Made by a program: the position numbers and the translations under genes. Below the pieces are notes generated by a model that was not told where the DNA came from, did no database searches, and worked only from the letters and a program-made list of their open reading frames with translations. A DNA stretch of 64,000 nt from Lachnospiraceae bacterium. Its GTDB lineage: Bacteria; Bacillota; Clostridia; Lachnospirales; Lachnospiraceae. Location: assembly GCA_022791755.1 (NCBI GenBank), contig JAAVZR010000041.1, forward strand, positions 62,001 to 126,000, given 5' to 3'. Positions 33,073 to 41,971 of this stretch are shown piece by piece. Each line of letters opens with the position of its first letter. Within the stretch, counting starts at the first letter, position 1.

Positions 33073-33675
33073 TTACATTCCTGTTCCATTACAGCAGAAT
33101 CGCGAATCTATGATGTCCCATATCTCTTCTCTTCCCTGCTTTGTCTCCGCCGAAAAGGGAATCAGGATATCTTCTTTATCCATACCCAGACCGGTTCGGA
33201 TCAGCTTCGTCTGTTTTGCGGTCTGGCTTCGGTTAATCTTGTCCAGCTTGGTGGCGATGATCACCGGCCGGTAGCCGTTATGGACGATCCAGTCATACAT
33301 CAGTCTGTCGTTGGCCCCCGGTTCATGGCGGATGTCCACCAGAAGAAAAATCAGCTTAAGCTGTCTCGTCTGATGCAGATAGCGCTCAATCATTTTGCCC
33401 CATCTTTCTTTCTCGGTCTGGGATACTTTTGCATAGCCATAGCCGGGCAAGTCTACATAATATAACTCGTTGTTGATATTATAGAAGTTGATGGTCTGTG
33501 TCTTTCCTGGCTGCGCAGAGGTCCTGGCATAAGCTTTGCGGTTCATCAGAGCATTAATCAGGGAGGATTTTCCCACATTGGATTTACCGGCAAAGGCAAA
33601 TTCCGGCTTGTCGTTGACCGGCAGAGTGCTGGTTACGCCGCATACCGTTTCCAGGTTTACACTTTTTATTATCAT
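33073..33675 (-). CDS. engB: Ribosome-biogenesis GTPase EngB/YsxC
   Basis: 200 residues, Era-like GTPase. G1 AFAGKSNVGKSSLIN, G2 region PGKTQTINFYN, G3 VDLPGYGYAK and G4 IATKLDKI are intact. It assists 50S assembly and is usually essential. The start has AAAAAGGAG upstream. It sits downstream of clpX as in many Firmicutes, but a likely terminator and a repeat-rich 264-base gap lie between them, so it may have its own promoter. Lon genes often found here are absent. Confidence 0.96.
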   Translation of the reverse strand: MIIKSVNLETVCGVTSTLPVNDKPEFAFAGKSNVGKSSLINALMNRKAYARTSAQPGKTQTINFYNINNELYYVDLPGYGYAKVSQTEKERWGKMIERYLHQTRQLKLIFLLVDIRHEPGANDRLMYDWIVHNGYRPVIIATKLDKINRSQTAKQTKLIRTGLGMDKEDILIPFSAETKQGREEIWDIIDSRFCCNGTGM

Positions 33676-33691
33676 CGTTTTCTCCTTTTTG

Positions 33692-33838
33692 TGGCCCTTT
33701 CATCCTCTGCGCACCTTTTTCGCAGTGCACCTCGATTCCGCTTCGCTTCATCTCGGTCGCGTGCTTCGCACTATGCAGCGGCTGAATTCCTGGCCCTTTC
33801 ATGCAAGCATGAAGGGCCATTCATTCATCCTCTGCGCA
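33692..33838. repeat. Repeat-rich spacer between engB and clpX
   Basis: TGGCCCTTTCAT occurs at 33692-33703 and 33791-33802, and CATCCTCTGCGCA at 33701-33713 and 33826-33838. The second copy also forms a hairpin (TGGCCCTTTCATG, loop CAAG region, CATGAAGGGCCA to 33819). The stretch between is rich in CGCTTCG words like the core of the inverted repeat at 28955. There is no reading frame of interest. Confidence 0.65.
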
Positions 33839-33857
33839 CTGCTCATTGCCTGCGCGT

Positions 33858-33891
33858 AAGAAACCGGGCAGTCGTGTTTTGGACTGTCCGG
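33858..33891 (-). terminator. Probable terminator of clpX
   Basis: Minus strand: CCGGACAGTC (33891-33882), loop, GACTGCCCGG (33873-33864), then TTTCTT. The ten-bp stem has one G-T pair. It is about 50 bases after the clpX stop. Confidence 0.6.
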
Positions 33892-33939
33892 CTTTCATTC
33901 TCTGGGGGTGTATTGCGGGATGCGTGTGTTTCCATGCCG

Positions 33940-35256
33940 TCACGCGATCTCGTTATCATCGTGTCGGCGTAAAAAACGGCGTCGGCTGGTGGAACGGCCG
34001 CTCTCCGACACTGCCACATCGCGGTAGGTCAGAATCGGTTCTGCCTTTCCTTCGATCACTTCCGGGGTCACCGTGCAGGTGCCGATGGTTTCATCCGAAG
34101 GAATCGTGTACATGATATCCATCATGGATTTCTCGATGATCGCACGCAAGCCGCGGGCTCCTGTCTTTCGCTTCAGGGCCTGCTTTGCGATCAGCTCCAC
34201 TGCTTCCGGGGTAAAGTTCAGCTGTACGCCATCCAGATCAAACAGCTTCTGATACTGCTTCACCAGAGCGTTTTTCGGCTCCGTCAGAATGCGGACCAGC
34301 GCCTGCTCATCCAGCATATCCAGGGACTGCACCACCGGTACCCGGCCGATGAACTCGGGAATCAGCCCGAATTTGATTAAATCCTCAGGCATTACCTGGC
34401 GCAGGAGCTCTCCGATATTCTTATCATCCTGCTTCTCCGACACGGTGCCGTTGAAACCAATCGTGCTGTTTGAGCCTACACGTTTGCCGATGATCTTATC
34501 CAGACCGTCAAACGCGCCGCCGCAGATAAACAAAATATTGGTCGTATTAATCTGGTACATCTCCTGATGGGGATGCTTGCGTCCGCCCTGAGGCGGTACG
34601 CTGGCCAGAGTTCCCTCCAGGATTTTCAGAAGGGCCTGCTGTACTCCCTCTCCGGATACATCTCTGGTGGTGGATACATTCTCACCCTTCTTTGTGATTT
34701 TGTCGATCTCGTCGATATAGATAATACCGTACTCCGCACGGTTCATGTCATAATCTGCTGCCTGGATCAGTTTTAACAGGATATTCTCCACATCCTCGCC
34801 CACATAGCCGGCCTCTGTCAGCGCCGTGGCATCTGCGATGGCAAAGGGCACATTCAGAATCTTAGCCAGTGACTGGGCCAGAAAGGTCTTACCGGAACCG
34901 GTCGGTCCCAGAACCAGGATATTGCTCTTCTGAATCTCCACCTCATCCTCGGCAGGCTCTGTGGTAATCCGTTTATAGTGGTTGTACACCGCCACGGACA
35001 ATACCTTCTTTGCCTCCTCCTGGCCAATGACATACTCATCCAGAAAGCTTTTTATCTCCTTGGGCTTTAAGAGATTAATGCTCTTGCTGTTCGCCGCTTC
35101 CAGCTCCTCCAGTTCCTCATCAATCAACTCAGCGCAAAGCTCCACACATTCGTCACAGATATAGGCGTTGCCCGTACCTTCAATAAGTTTGCGCACCTGC
35201 TCCTGGGACTTGCCGCAGAAAGAGCAGCGGTACTGGTTATCAAATTTATTCGCCAT
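33940..35256 (-). CDS. clpX: ATP-dependent Clp protease ATP-binding subunit ClpX
   Basis: 438 residues. It unfolds substrates for ClpP. The N-terminal zinc-binding domain is CSFCGKSQ...[10 protein letters not shown]; Walker A is [12 protein letters not shown], Walker [10 protein letters not shown], the pore loop is in the YVGEDVE region, and the ClpP-docking IGF loop is in [11 protein letters not shown] 35256 is preferred (AAAGGA six bases upstream) over an in-frame ATG five codons earlier. It lies 77 bases after the clpP stop. Confidence 0.97.
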   Translation of the reverse strand: MANKFDNQYRCSFCGKSQEQVRKLIEGTGNAYICDECVELCAELIDEELEELEAANSKSINLLKPKEIKSFLDEYVIGQEEAKKVLSVAVYNHYKRITTEPAEDEVEIQKSNILVLGPTGSGKTFLAQSLAKILNVPFAIADATALTEAGYVGEDVENILLKLIQAADYDMNRAEYGIIYIDEIDKITKKGENVSTTRDVSGEGVQQALLKILEGTLASVPPQGGRKHPHQEMYQINTTNILFICGGAFDGLDKIIGKRVGSNSTIGFNGTVSEKQDDKNIGELLRQVMPEDLIKFGLIPEFIGRVPVVQSLDMLDEQALVRILTEPKNALVKQYQKLFDLDGVQLNFTPEAVELIAKQALKRKTGARGLRAIIEKSMMDIMYTIPSDETIGTCTVTPEVIEGKAEPILTYRDVAVSESGRSTSRRRFLRRHDDNEIA

Positions 35257-35333
35257 GGTGTCCTTTCTCACTCTCTGAAATCAGGCTGCGGCTGCAACCT
35301 GTTTTTCGATGTCCGCACCGGGATTTTACAGTG

Positions 35334-35915
35334 TCAGTGGCTGACGATGACTTCATCGATCAGGCCATATTCCCTGGCCTCCTCGGCAGACATATAGTTA
35401 TCGCGCTCCGTATCCAGAGCGACCTGCTCCACAGGCTGGCCCGTATTGGCCGCCAGGATTTCATTCAGCTTCCTGCGCGTCTGCAGGATTTTATCCGCCA
35501 CGATCTTAATATCGCTGGCCTGCCCCTGGGCGCCGCCGGAAGGCTGGTGGATCATCACCTCTGCATTGGGCAAAGCGTACCGCTTGCCCTTGGTGCCGCC
35601 TGCCAGAAGGAATGCTCCCATGCTGGCCGCCATGCCGATACAGGTCGTGCTCACATCGCATTTTACAAACTGCATGGTATCATAGATCGCCAGACCGGCG
35701 CTGACAGAGCCGCCGGGACTGTTGATATAAAAGTTAATATCCTTGGACGGATCCTCCGACTCCAGAAACAACATCTGGGCCACTACCAGGCTGGCTGTCA
35801 CATCATTGACTTCCTCACTCAGAAAAATGATGCGGTCCTCCAGCAGCCGGGAATAAATATCATAAGAACGCTCGCCGCGGCTGGTAGATTTCACTACATA
35901 AGGGACTAAGCTCAT
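35334..35915 (-). CDS. clpP: ATP-dependent Clp protease proteolytic subunit
   Basis: 193 residues. The serine protease ring partner of ClpX. The catalytic triad is visible: Ser98 in AASMGAF, His123 in MIHQPSGG, Asp172 in [11 protein letters not shown] 35915 follows AGGAGG and gives the standard MSLVPYVV start. It sits between tig and clpX, the canonical order. Confidence 0.97.
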   Translation of the reverse strand: MSLVPYVVKSTSRGERSYDIYSRLLEDRIIFLSEEVNDVTASLVVAQMLFLESEDPSKDINFYINSPGGSVSAGLAIYDTMQFVKCDVSTTCIGMAASMGAFLLAGGTKGKRYALPNAEVMIHQPSGGAQGQASDIKIVADKILQTRRKLNEILAANTGQPVEQVALDTERDNYMSAEEAREYGLIDEVIVSH

Positions 35916-35997
35916 TATAATTCCTCCTCGTCTTTCTATTCTGTACAAATCCAGCCGCCTTAATCACAGGCGGCCGAATATCTTGCGCATGTCAGGC

Positions 35998-37323
35998 TCA
36001 GGCAGACTCCTCCTCGGATTTCTCTTCCTTCGGCTCTTCGGTCTCCACCGCCTGCTCCACGATCAGATCGGCAGCCTTCTCCACTGCCAGGTTTTCTTTC
36101 GTCCGGTCAATACCGGTCTTTCCCATTCTCTCCTTGACCTTATCCACATCCATATTGTATGCTTCGGCCATGGCGGCAAATTCCTTCTCCAGCTCTTCTT
36201 CGCTGATCTCGATATTCTCCTCCCTGGCAATGGCCTCTAACACCAGCCTGGCCTGAATACGTCTCAGCGCTTCCGGCTTTAACTGGTCTAACATCATCTG
36301 CTCTGTCATGCCGGTGTACTGCATATACATCTGCATGTTAAGTCCCTGGCTCTGCAGCCGACGGGCCTGATCGTCCAGCATGTTTTCCGCCTGAGTCTCC
36401 ACCATCATATCAGGGATGTCCATCTGGCTGTCCTCAATGATCTTCGCCAGAGCCTCATCTTCCTTGCGTGCCTTGGCCGCGTCTGCCTTTTTCTTCTCCA
36501 CAGCCTCTTTTATGCTGGCCTTATATTCCTCCAGAGTCTCAAAGTCAGAGACTTCTCCGGCAAACTCATCGTCGATCTCCGGAAGCTCCCTGGTCCGGAT
36601 CCCTTTTACCTTGACCTTAAACAGAGCCGGCTTACCCTTCAGATTCTCCACATGGTACTCCTCGGGGAACGTCACATTCACATCCACATCATCCCCGACA
36701 TTCTTTCCCGCCAGCTGATCCTCAAAGGTATCGATAAAGGAGTGAGAACCCAGCACAAGCGGATGGTCCTCGCCCTTGCCTCCGGGGAAAGCCTCTCCGT
36801 CCACAAAGCCCTCATAGTCGATGGTCACGGTATCGCCCATCGCCGCAGGCCTGTCCTCCACCGTGACCATCACGGCATTCTTCTCCTGCTCCTTCCTGAT
36901 CTCGGCCATGATCTCTTCCTCTGTGGCCTCCACATCCGCCTTCGCAACCGCTACGCCCTTATACTGTCCCAGCGTCACGACAGGCTTCACAGCCACGGTG
37001 GCTTCAAAGGTCACACCCTTGCCGGCTTCCACCTCAGTCACATGGATCTCCGGACGGGATACGATCTCCAGCCCGCTCTCGTCCGACGCCTGTGCATAGG
37101 CCTCCGGGATCACGCTGTTCACCGCGTCCTCATAGAAGACACCCACACCGTACATCTTCTCGATCATGGCTCTCGGAACCTTGCCCTTACGAAAACCCGG
37201 CACATTAAAACGGTTTTTATTCTTCAAAAATGCCTGCTGAACAGCTTTCTCCAGATCCTCCGCAGATACCTGGACCGTCAGCTTTGCCAGATTCTTTTCC
37301 ATCGTTTCCACTTGCACGCTCAT
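35998..37323 (-). CDS. tig: Trigger factor
   Basis: 441 residues. A ribosome-associated chaperone and peptidyl-prolyl isomerase. The ribosome-binding signature is FRKGKVPRAMIEKMYG (GFRxGKxP), the FKBP-type domain is around DTVTIDYEGFVDGE and FPEEYH, and a long helical C-terminal chaperone arm ends in an acidic Glu-rich tail. AGGAGG precedes the ATG. First gene of tig-clpP-clpX. Confidence 0.97.
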   Translation of the reverse strand: MSVQVETMEKNLAKLTVQVSAEDLEKAVQQAFLKNKNRFNVPGFRKGKVPRAMIEKMYGVGVFYEDAVNSVIPEAYAQASDESGLEIVSRPEIHVTEVEAGKGVTFEATVAVKPVVTLGQYKGVAVAKADVEATEEEIMAEIRKEQEKNAVMVTVEDRPAAMGDTVTIDYEGFVDGEAFPGGKGEDHPLVLGSHSFIDTFEDQLAGKNVGDDVDVNVTFPEEYHVENLKGKPALFKVKVKGIRTRELPEIDDEFAGEVSDFETLEEYKASIKEAVEKKKADAAKARKEDEALAKIIEDSQMDIPDMMVETQAENMLDDQARRLQSQGLNMQMYMQYTGMTEQMMLDQLKPEALRRIQARLVLEAIAREENIEISEEELEKEFAAMAEAYNMDVDKVKERMGKTGIDRTKENLAVEKAADLIVEQAVETEEPKEEKSEEESA

Positions 37324-37394
37324 TTTCTATTTTCCTCCTTCTGCTCCTCGACGGATCAGTTATTCTTATCGTACATATAGCATTGCAGTATATT

Positions 37395-37403
37395 AGTATA
37401 GCA
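37395..37403 (-). promoter_or_regulatory. Extended -10 promoter of tig
   Basis: Minus strand TGCTATACT (37403-37395) is a good extended -10 element; the -35 region is poor. It lies about 70 bases before the tig start. Confidence 0.45.
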
Positions 37404-37467
37404 TAGATTTCAGAGAAAAGCTACTGAAAATTTAATATTTTTTGCTGTCATTCGTTTCTTCGGTATC

Positions 37468-38022
37468 TCACGCCTGCGGATGCTGGATTGCCGCTCTGAC
37501 CTCCGCAGCTCTCTCCCCGCCTTCCAGCAGGCGGACCAGTTCCAGTCCCATATCAATGGCAAAGCCCACGCCTCTCCCGGTGGTGATCAGGCCGTCGGTG
37601 ACAACCCCTTCCCCTGTGCAGGTCGCGCCGGTAAGCTTATTCTCCCAGCCCGGATAGCAGGTGGCCTTATGTCCTTTTAATATTCCCAGTCCTCCCAGCA
37701 CGCTGGGCCCCGCGCAGATGGCGGCCACTCTCTTTCCCGCCGCCACGTATTCTGTCAGCAGGCCGCACAAGCCCTCATGGGCTGCCAGATTCGGCGTGCC
37801 GGGAACTCCTCCTGGTAAAAACAAAAGATCCCTGTCTGAAAAATCCGCGTCCTCAAAAAGCTTGTCCGCCATCACCGTAATCCCGTGAGATCCGGCCACC
37901 ATCAGACGTCCCATGACAGAAACCAGCTCCGTCTCCACGCCCCCTCTTATCAGCATATCCGCCACTGCCAGGCACTCTACCTCTTCCATACCGTCAGCCA
38001 TAAAGATACTTGCTTTGCTCAT
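37468..38022 (-). CDS. DJ-1/PfpI family protein
   Basis: 184 residues, cytosolic. The nucleophile-elbow cysteine is in VAAICAGPSVLG; the conserved Glu is in MADGMEEVECL, and LLFLPGGVPGTPNL is typical of the DJ-1 (ThiJ/YajL) branch. Members act as glyoxalase III or deglycase-like stress proteins, or as chaperones. The exact activity cannot be assigned. It is divergent from the CYTH gene with overlapping promoters. Confidence 0.92.
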   Translation of the reverse strand: MSKASIFMADGMEEVECLAVADMLIRGGVETELVSVMGRLMVAGSHGITVMADKLFEDADFSDRDLLFLPGGVPGTPNLAAHEGLCGLLTEYVAAGKRVAAICAGPSVLGGLGILKGHKATCYPGWENKLTGATCTGEGVVTDGLITTGRGVGFAIDMGLELVRLLEGGERAAEVRAAIQHPQA

Positions 38023-38067
38023 CTGAAATACCCTTTCCTATTTTAAATATAATGTTTTTCCAAATCA

Positions 38068-38105
38068 TTGCAATTATTATAGCATCCGGGGTATACTGAT
38101 AGCAA
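38068..38105. promoter_or_regulatory. Overlapping divergent promoters of the DJ-1 and CYTH genes
   Basis: Plus strand: TTGCAA (38068-38073), 18 bases, TATACT (38092-38097). Minus strand: TTGCTA (38105-38100), 18 bases, TATAAT (38081-38076). The two polymerase sites occupy the same DNA and so should exclude each other. The plus transcript would have a leader of about 140 nt. Confidence 0.5.
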
Positions 38106-38242
38106 GAACATTTGCAGGAAAATTACAGAAGGCTATCCTGGGATTTCAAAAAAGAGGCAAATTGACGCCGGAGGTTCCTCCCTCTGCCTGTAAATGCCAC
38201 GCCCGATCCCTCTTCACCCACACTTTAATTAAGGAGAACACA

Positions 38243-38698
38243 ATGGAAATCGAACGAAAATTTCTGGTCCGGCAGCTGCCGGAAAACCTGGAACAATACC
38301 CGTTTCACCAGATCGAACAGGGCTATCTGTGTACGAAGCCGGTAGTACGGGTGCGCAGACAGGATGACGAATACTATCTGACCTACAAAGGAGGCGGAAA
38401 AATGGTTCGTGAGGAGTACAACCTGCCGCTGACCGCCGAAGCCTATAGACATCTGATCAAAAAGGCGGACGGACATCTGATTCAAAAAACACGCTATCGG
38501 ATTCCCCTGGGAAACCTTACCGCCGAGCTGGATCTCTTCACCGCTCCCGGCAATCTCATTATGGTGGAAGTGGAGTTCTCCTCCACGGAGGAAGCCGACG
38601 CCTTCAACCCTTTGCCCTGGTTCGCAGAAGAGGTGACCTTTTCCAAAGAATATCATAACAGCTATATGAGCCGTTTTGGAATCCATAACGCCGGGTGA
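38243..38698 (+). CDS. CYTH-domain protein (triphosphate tunnel metalloenzyme)
   Basis: 151 residues. It begins MEIERKFLV, the ExExK metal/triphosphate motif, followed by alternating charged strands (VVRVRRQDD, YLTYKGGG, QKTRYRIP, ELDLFTAPG, MVEVEFSS) that line the tunnel. Bacterial CYTH proteins hydrolyse inorganic triphosphate, thiamine triphosphate or nucleotides, or act as class IV cyclases; the substrate is not predictable here. ATG 38243 has AAGGAG upstream. Confidence 0.9.
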   Translation: MEIERKFLVRQLPENLEQYPFHQIEQGYLCTKPVVRVRRQDDEYYLTYKGGGKMVREEYNLPLTAEAYRHLIKKADGHLIQKTRYRIPLGNLTAELDLFTAPGNLIMVEVEFSSTEEADAFNPLPWFAEEVTFSKEYHNSYMSRFGIHNAG

Positions 38699-38713
38699 GC
38701 TTACTCCCGGCGT
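38688..38713 (+). terminator. Terminator hairpin between CYTH and LysR genes
   Basis: ACGCCGGG (38688-38695) pairs with CCCGGCGT (38706-38713), followed by CATCTCTTTTCTT on the plus strand. It overlaps the ends of both convergent genes and may serve both. Confidence 0.6.
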
Positions 38714-39615
38714 CATCTCTTTTCTTCCTGCATGCGTTCATACTCTTCTCTCACAAAGCGGACCAGCAGCTGCTGTTCTCCTGACAGAGAAGAATCCTCC
38801 TTACATAGCAGACCGAGTTCCCAGCTATATCCCTCCAGTACGCTGGATTCCCCCAACTCAAAATCATCAGGCACATCCGGCAGATCGACGTCAAAGGCCA
38901 CTACCCCCTCGTGAGCCACACGATAAAAGGCATCCAGAGCGCTGGGCACGATCTGGTAGCAGATCTCCAGTCCCTTATCCCGGCATTCTTCGTAAAAAGG
39001 CCGCATCGTCTCCTGCATACTGCCCATACCGATGCAGACCATATCCGCAAGATCCTCCGGCCCCACCGTATCCCGTCCTTCCAGAGCATGACCCTCACAA
39101 TAGCTGACCATCCCTCTGTATTCTGCCAGACTCTCCATCCGAAGGCCCGGGCGCTCACAGGGCATCTGAATCACCAGGCTACAGTCAGCGCCTCCCCTCG
39201 TCACCGCTTCTATGGCCTCATCATTGGACATGGGCTGTAAATCCAGGCAGATCGCCGGATACCGTTTCCGAAAGCGCTTTATAATCTGATTCATCTCCGG
39301 AATCATGAACGGAAACAGGCTTTTGGAAACAGCGATTGTGAGCGTCACCTTCTCGCTGGCGAAGCGCGTCATTCCCTTTACCGCCCCATCGAACTCCTCC
39401 ACCACCCGGGTTCCGGCCGTATAGAGATACTCTCCCGCCGCCGTCAGAGACAGCTTGTTTCGCCGGTTGATAAACAGAGCCGTCTGAAATTCTTTCTCCA
39501 TGGACGCCAGCGCCTGGCGCAATGCCTGACGTGAAATATATAATTTCTGCGCCGCCTTCGTATAGTTCAGCGTTTCTGCCGTAGTCAGAAAATATTTCAG
39601 CTGCGTAATATCCAT
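38713..39615 (-). CDS. LysR-family transcriptional regulator
   Basis: 300 residues. The N-terminal helix-turn-helix is ITQLKYFLTTAETLNYTKAA, QKLYISRQALRQALASMEKE. Residues about 90-290 are the periplasmic-binding-like effector domain (LTIAVSKSLFPFMIPEM start). It is divergent from the Tat-exported flavoprotein at 39777 and separated from it by a dyad operator, so it probably controls that reductase in response to its substrate or a related acid. Confidence 0.93.
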   Translation of the reverse strand: MDITQLKYFLTTAETLNYTKAAQKLYISRQALRQALASMEKEFQTALFINRRNKLSLTAAGEYLYTAGTRVVEEFDGAVKGMTRFASEKVTLTIAVSKSLFPFMIPEMNQIIKRFRKRYPAICLDLQPMSNDEAIEAVTRGGADCSLVIQMPCERPGLRMESLAEYRGMVSYCEGHALEGRDTVGPEDLADMVCIGMGSMQETMRPFYEECRDKGLEICYQIVPSALDAFYRVAHEGVVAFDVDLPDVPDDFELGESSVLEGYSWELGLLCKEDSSLSGEQQLLVRFVREEYERMQEEKR

Positions 39616-39662
39616 CTCTTCCCGGCGGCGCCGTTCCGCCGTCTCCTTTCTGCTTTTGACGC

Positions 39663-39685
39663 AAACGCAGTTTTTTCCTGCGTTT
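39663..39685. promoter_or_regulatory. Dyad operator, probable LysR-family binding site
   Basis: AAACGCAG (39663-39670), seven bases TTTTTTC, CTGCGTTT (39678-39685): perfect 8-bp arms between the divergent regulator and flavoprotein genes. The size matches a LysR recognition site (T-N11-A type dyads). It is 48 bases from the regulator start and 92 bases from the flavoprotein start. Confidence 0.65.
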
Positions 39686-39776
39686 ATGTGAAAATTATAT
39701 CTTCTTTTTCCTTCTTTGTAAAGATGCTACTATGGAAATGCTCATGTATTATACCAACAAAAGGGAGGATCATACA

Positions 39777-41561
39777 ATGAAGAAAAATCAGATTTCACGC
39801 CGGGATTTCCTGCGTGGCACAGCTGCCGGCGTACTGGGCGTCGCCGCTGCCGGCGTGCTGGGCGCCTGCGCCTCGGAAGGAAATACCGCTACCACCGCCG
39901 GAGACGGGACCACAGCTGCTCCGGTCGATACCACTGCCGCCGCTCCGGAAACCGGTGTTTCGGATACCACGGCAGCTCCGGAAACCACAGCCGCTTCTGC
40001 TCCTGAAGCTCCCGCAGCCACGGACTGGCTGGGAAGCGCTCCTGTCATTGACGAGAGTCAGATCGTCGCCACCTACGACACCGAAGTGGTGGTGGTAGGC
40101 AGCGGTACGGCCGGTCTCTTCGCCGCCTGTGCCGCCGTCGAGGAAGGCGCTAAGACTATCCTCATCGAAAAATTCGGCGAGGACTACGGCGGCTCCGGTA
40201 TCCGCGATACCCTGGCGGCCATCGGCAGCAAGCAGCAGATCGCGAACAATGACAACCCCGACAAATTTGACGTCATCACCGAAATGTACCGCCAGAGCAA
40301 CGGCTACGGCGATCAGAGGCTCTACAAGGTCTGGGCCGACTACTCCGGAGAGGCCATCGACTGGTACGCTGACCTGCTGGAAAAAGCCGGTCTCTCATTA
40401 CGTCACGAAGTGGACGATCATTCCCATGACGTCCGCTATCCCATCTATGACGTCGGTCATTCTCTGCAGATGAGCGGCACTCAGGGGGAGGAAGGCGTCA
40501 CCGCCAACATCCTCAAGGAATACGGAAAGGGACTGGGCCTGGAAATCCATTATGAGACTTCCATGGTAGAGCTCATCAAAGACGGGGACAAGGTCACCGG
40601 ACTCTATGCCGCGGTGGAGGGAGGCTACGCCCGCTATAACACGTCCAAGGGCGTCATCATGTGCACCGGCGGCTACAGCCTGAATAAGGATATGCTGAAT
40701 GCACTTCAGCCTGAGACCGTAAAGATGACCAATATCAACTACTCCTATCCCGGAAGCCTGGGCGACGGCATTAAGGCCTGCCTGTGGGCCGGCGCTGCCA
40801 TGGATGAGTCCCATGCCAGCATGCTCTTTGACCGCGGCGGCATTATGCCCGACCAGGTAGGCTGCTCTACAAGAGGCGTGCTGTTCTGGATGGGGTCCCA
40901 GCCTTTCCTGAAGGTGGACCTGAACGGCAACCGCTTCACCAATGAGAGCGGCTGCTACGACCATATCCTTCATGACGCCTTTAACCTGCCCGGCATGACC
41001 TACGCCATGGTGTGGGATGCCAATTACATCGCTGACATGGAACGCTTTGACACCCATGGATGCAGCCGCATGTTCCCCCATGTCAACGGCGCTGAGTCCG
41101 TATGGCCTCTGGAGTTCAACGAGGGCGTATTCATGACACAGTACCGCGAAGAGGGATATGTGGTAAAGGCGGATACCATAGAGGAGCTGGCCGAAAAGCT
41201 GGGCCTGCCCAAAGATAATTTCAAGGCAACCGTAGACCGCTATAACGAGCTCTTCGATAACCAGAAGGATGAGGATTTCGGTAAGGAGCCCTACCGCCTG
41301 TCCGAGCTGAGAACCGCCCCCTTCGAGGGAGTCCGCATGAGCGGCGGCTACTTCATCTGCACGCTGGACGGCATCAAGATCGATACCAATATGAATGCCC
41401 TGACGCCGGAAGGCGCCCCTATCGAGGGCCTGTACGTGGCAGGCGACTGCTCCGGCAGCTACTTCGACGCCAGCTACCCCAACCTGCTGGCAGGCGCTGC
41501 CGCAGGACGCAGCGTGACCTTTGGCCGTCTGGCCGGAAAGAACGCGGCGCACAGGGCCTGA
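39777..41561 (+). CDS. Tat-exported FAD-binding lipoprotein reductase (fumarate reductase flavoprotein family)
   Basis: 594 residues. The N-terminus ISRRDFLRG is a twin-arginine signal, and LGAC (Cys31) a lipobox, so the protein is folded, flavinylated and then exported and lipidated. A long Thr/Ala/Pro tether runs to about residue 80. The FAD_binding_2 fold begins at EVVVVGSGTAGLFAACAA, and the C-terminal FAD segment is GLYVAGDCSGSYFDASYP. Unlike the reductase at 9874 it has no FMN_bind domain, so it needs a separate electron donor. It probably reduces a small unsaturated acid or similar acceptor during anaerobic respiration; the substrate is unknown. GGGAGG precedes ATG 39777. Confidence 0.9.
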   Translation: MKKNQISRRDFLRGTAAGVLGVAAAGVLGACASEGNTATTAGDGTTAAPVDTTAAAPETGVSDTTAAPETTAASAPEAPAATDWLGSAPVIDESQIVATYDTEVVVVGSGTAGLFAACAAVEEGAKTILIEKFGEDYGGSGIRDTLAAIGSKQQIANNDNPDKFDVITEMYRQSNGYGDQRLYKVWADYSGEAIDWYADLLEKAGLSLRHEVDDHSHDVRYPIYDVGHSLQMSGTQGEEGVTANILKEYGKGLGLEIHYETSMVELIKDGDKVTGLYAAVEGGYARYNTSKGVIMCTGGYSLNKDMLNALQPETVKMTNINYSYPGSLGDGIKACLWAGAAMDESHASMLFDRGGIMPDQVGCSTRGVLFWMGSQPFLKVDLNGNRFTNESGCYDHILHDAFNLPGMTYAMVWDANYIADMERFDTHGCSRMFPHVNGAESVWPLEFNEGVFMTQYREEGYVVKADTIEELAEKLGLPKDNFKATVDRYNELFDNQKDEDFGKEPYRLSELRTAPFEGVRMSGGYFICTLDGIKIDTNMNALTPEGAPIEGLYVAGDCSGSYFDASYPNLLAGAAAGRSVTFGRLAGKNAAHRA

Positions 41562-41645
41562 CCGCGGTCGAAATAAAACGGACCACTCTCCATGGACAAG
41601 GGAGACACACGCCCCTTGTTCACGGAGAATACGCACAGATAAGCG

Positions 41646-41682
41646 AAAAAGGCGAACCGGCATACCGGACTCGCCTTTTTTG
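41646..41682 (+). terminator. Intrinsic terminator of the Tat flavoprotein gene
   Basis: AAAAAGGCGA...CCGG-cata-CCGG...TCGCCTTTTTT: a strong stem with a T tract. Upstream at about 41590-41630, a second long imperfect hairpin (CTCTCCATGGACAAGGG with CCCCTTGTTCACGGAGA) lies just after the gene. The rest of the 410-base gap to 41972 holds only short GC hairpins and the promoter of the next gene. Confidence 0.8.
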
Positions 41683-41888
41683 TGTAGCCAACAGATTCTC
41701 CCTGCGTGCATCAGCCCGCTTTTCTTTCGGGCGGCCGCATCTGTACCGGTACTCCGGGAGCAGATCAGGGTTCTTCCGGAGGGGGTCGTATATCTGTCCA
41801 TTGGCATCATAATTCCGATTTTATAATTATAATCGCGGTGCGAATCAATCGTATCCTGGCTGGTGACAGCCGTCACATCAAAAACTTG

Positions 41889-41918
41889 TTGAATTTGATT
41901 TGCCCCGTATGATATACT
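41889..41918 (+). promoter_or_regulatory. Promoter of the large membrane protein gene
   Basis: TTGAAT (41889-41894), 18 bases, TATACT (41913-41918), 54 bases before the start codon. Confidence 0.45.
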
Positions 41919-41971
41919 GACTGTAGATTCAAAATAAATATGATAAGTCATATTTATCCGGGGGCGCTGTC

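Noticed and set aside
40398-41951. Long minus-strand frame opposite the Tat flavoprotein
   Set aside because: No homology-like motifs, no ribosome site, and the plus-strand gene has a Tat signal and FAD motifs.
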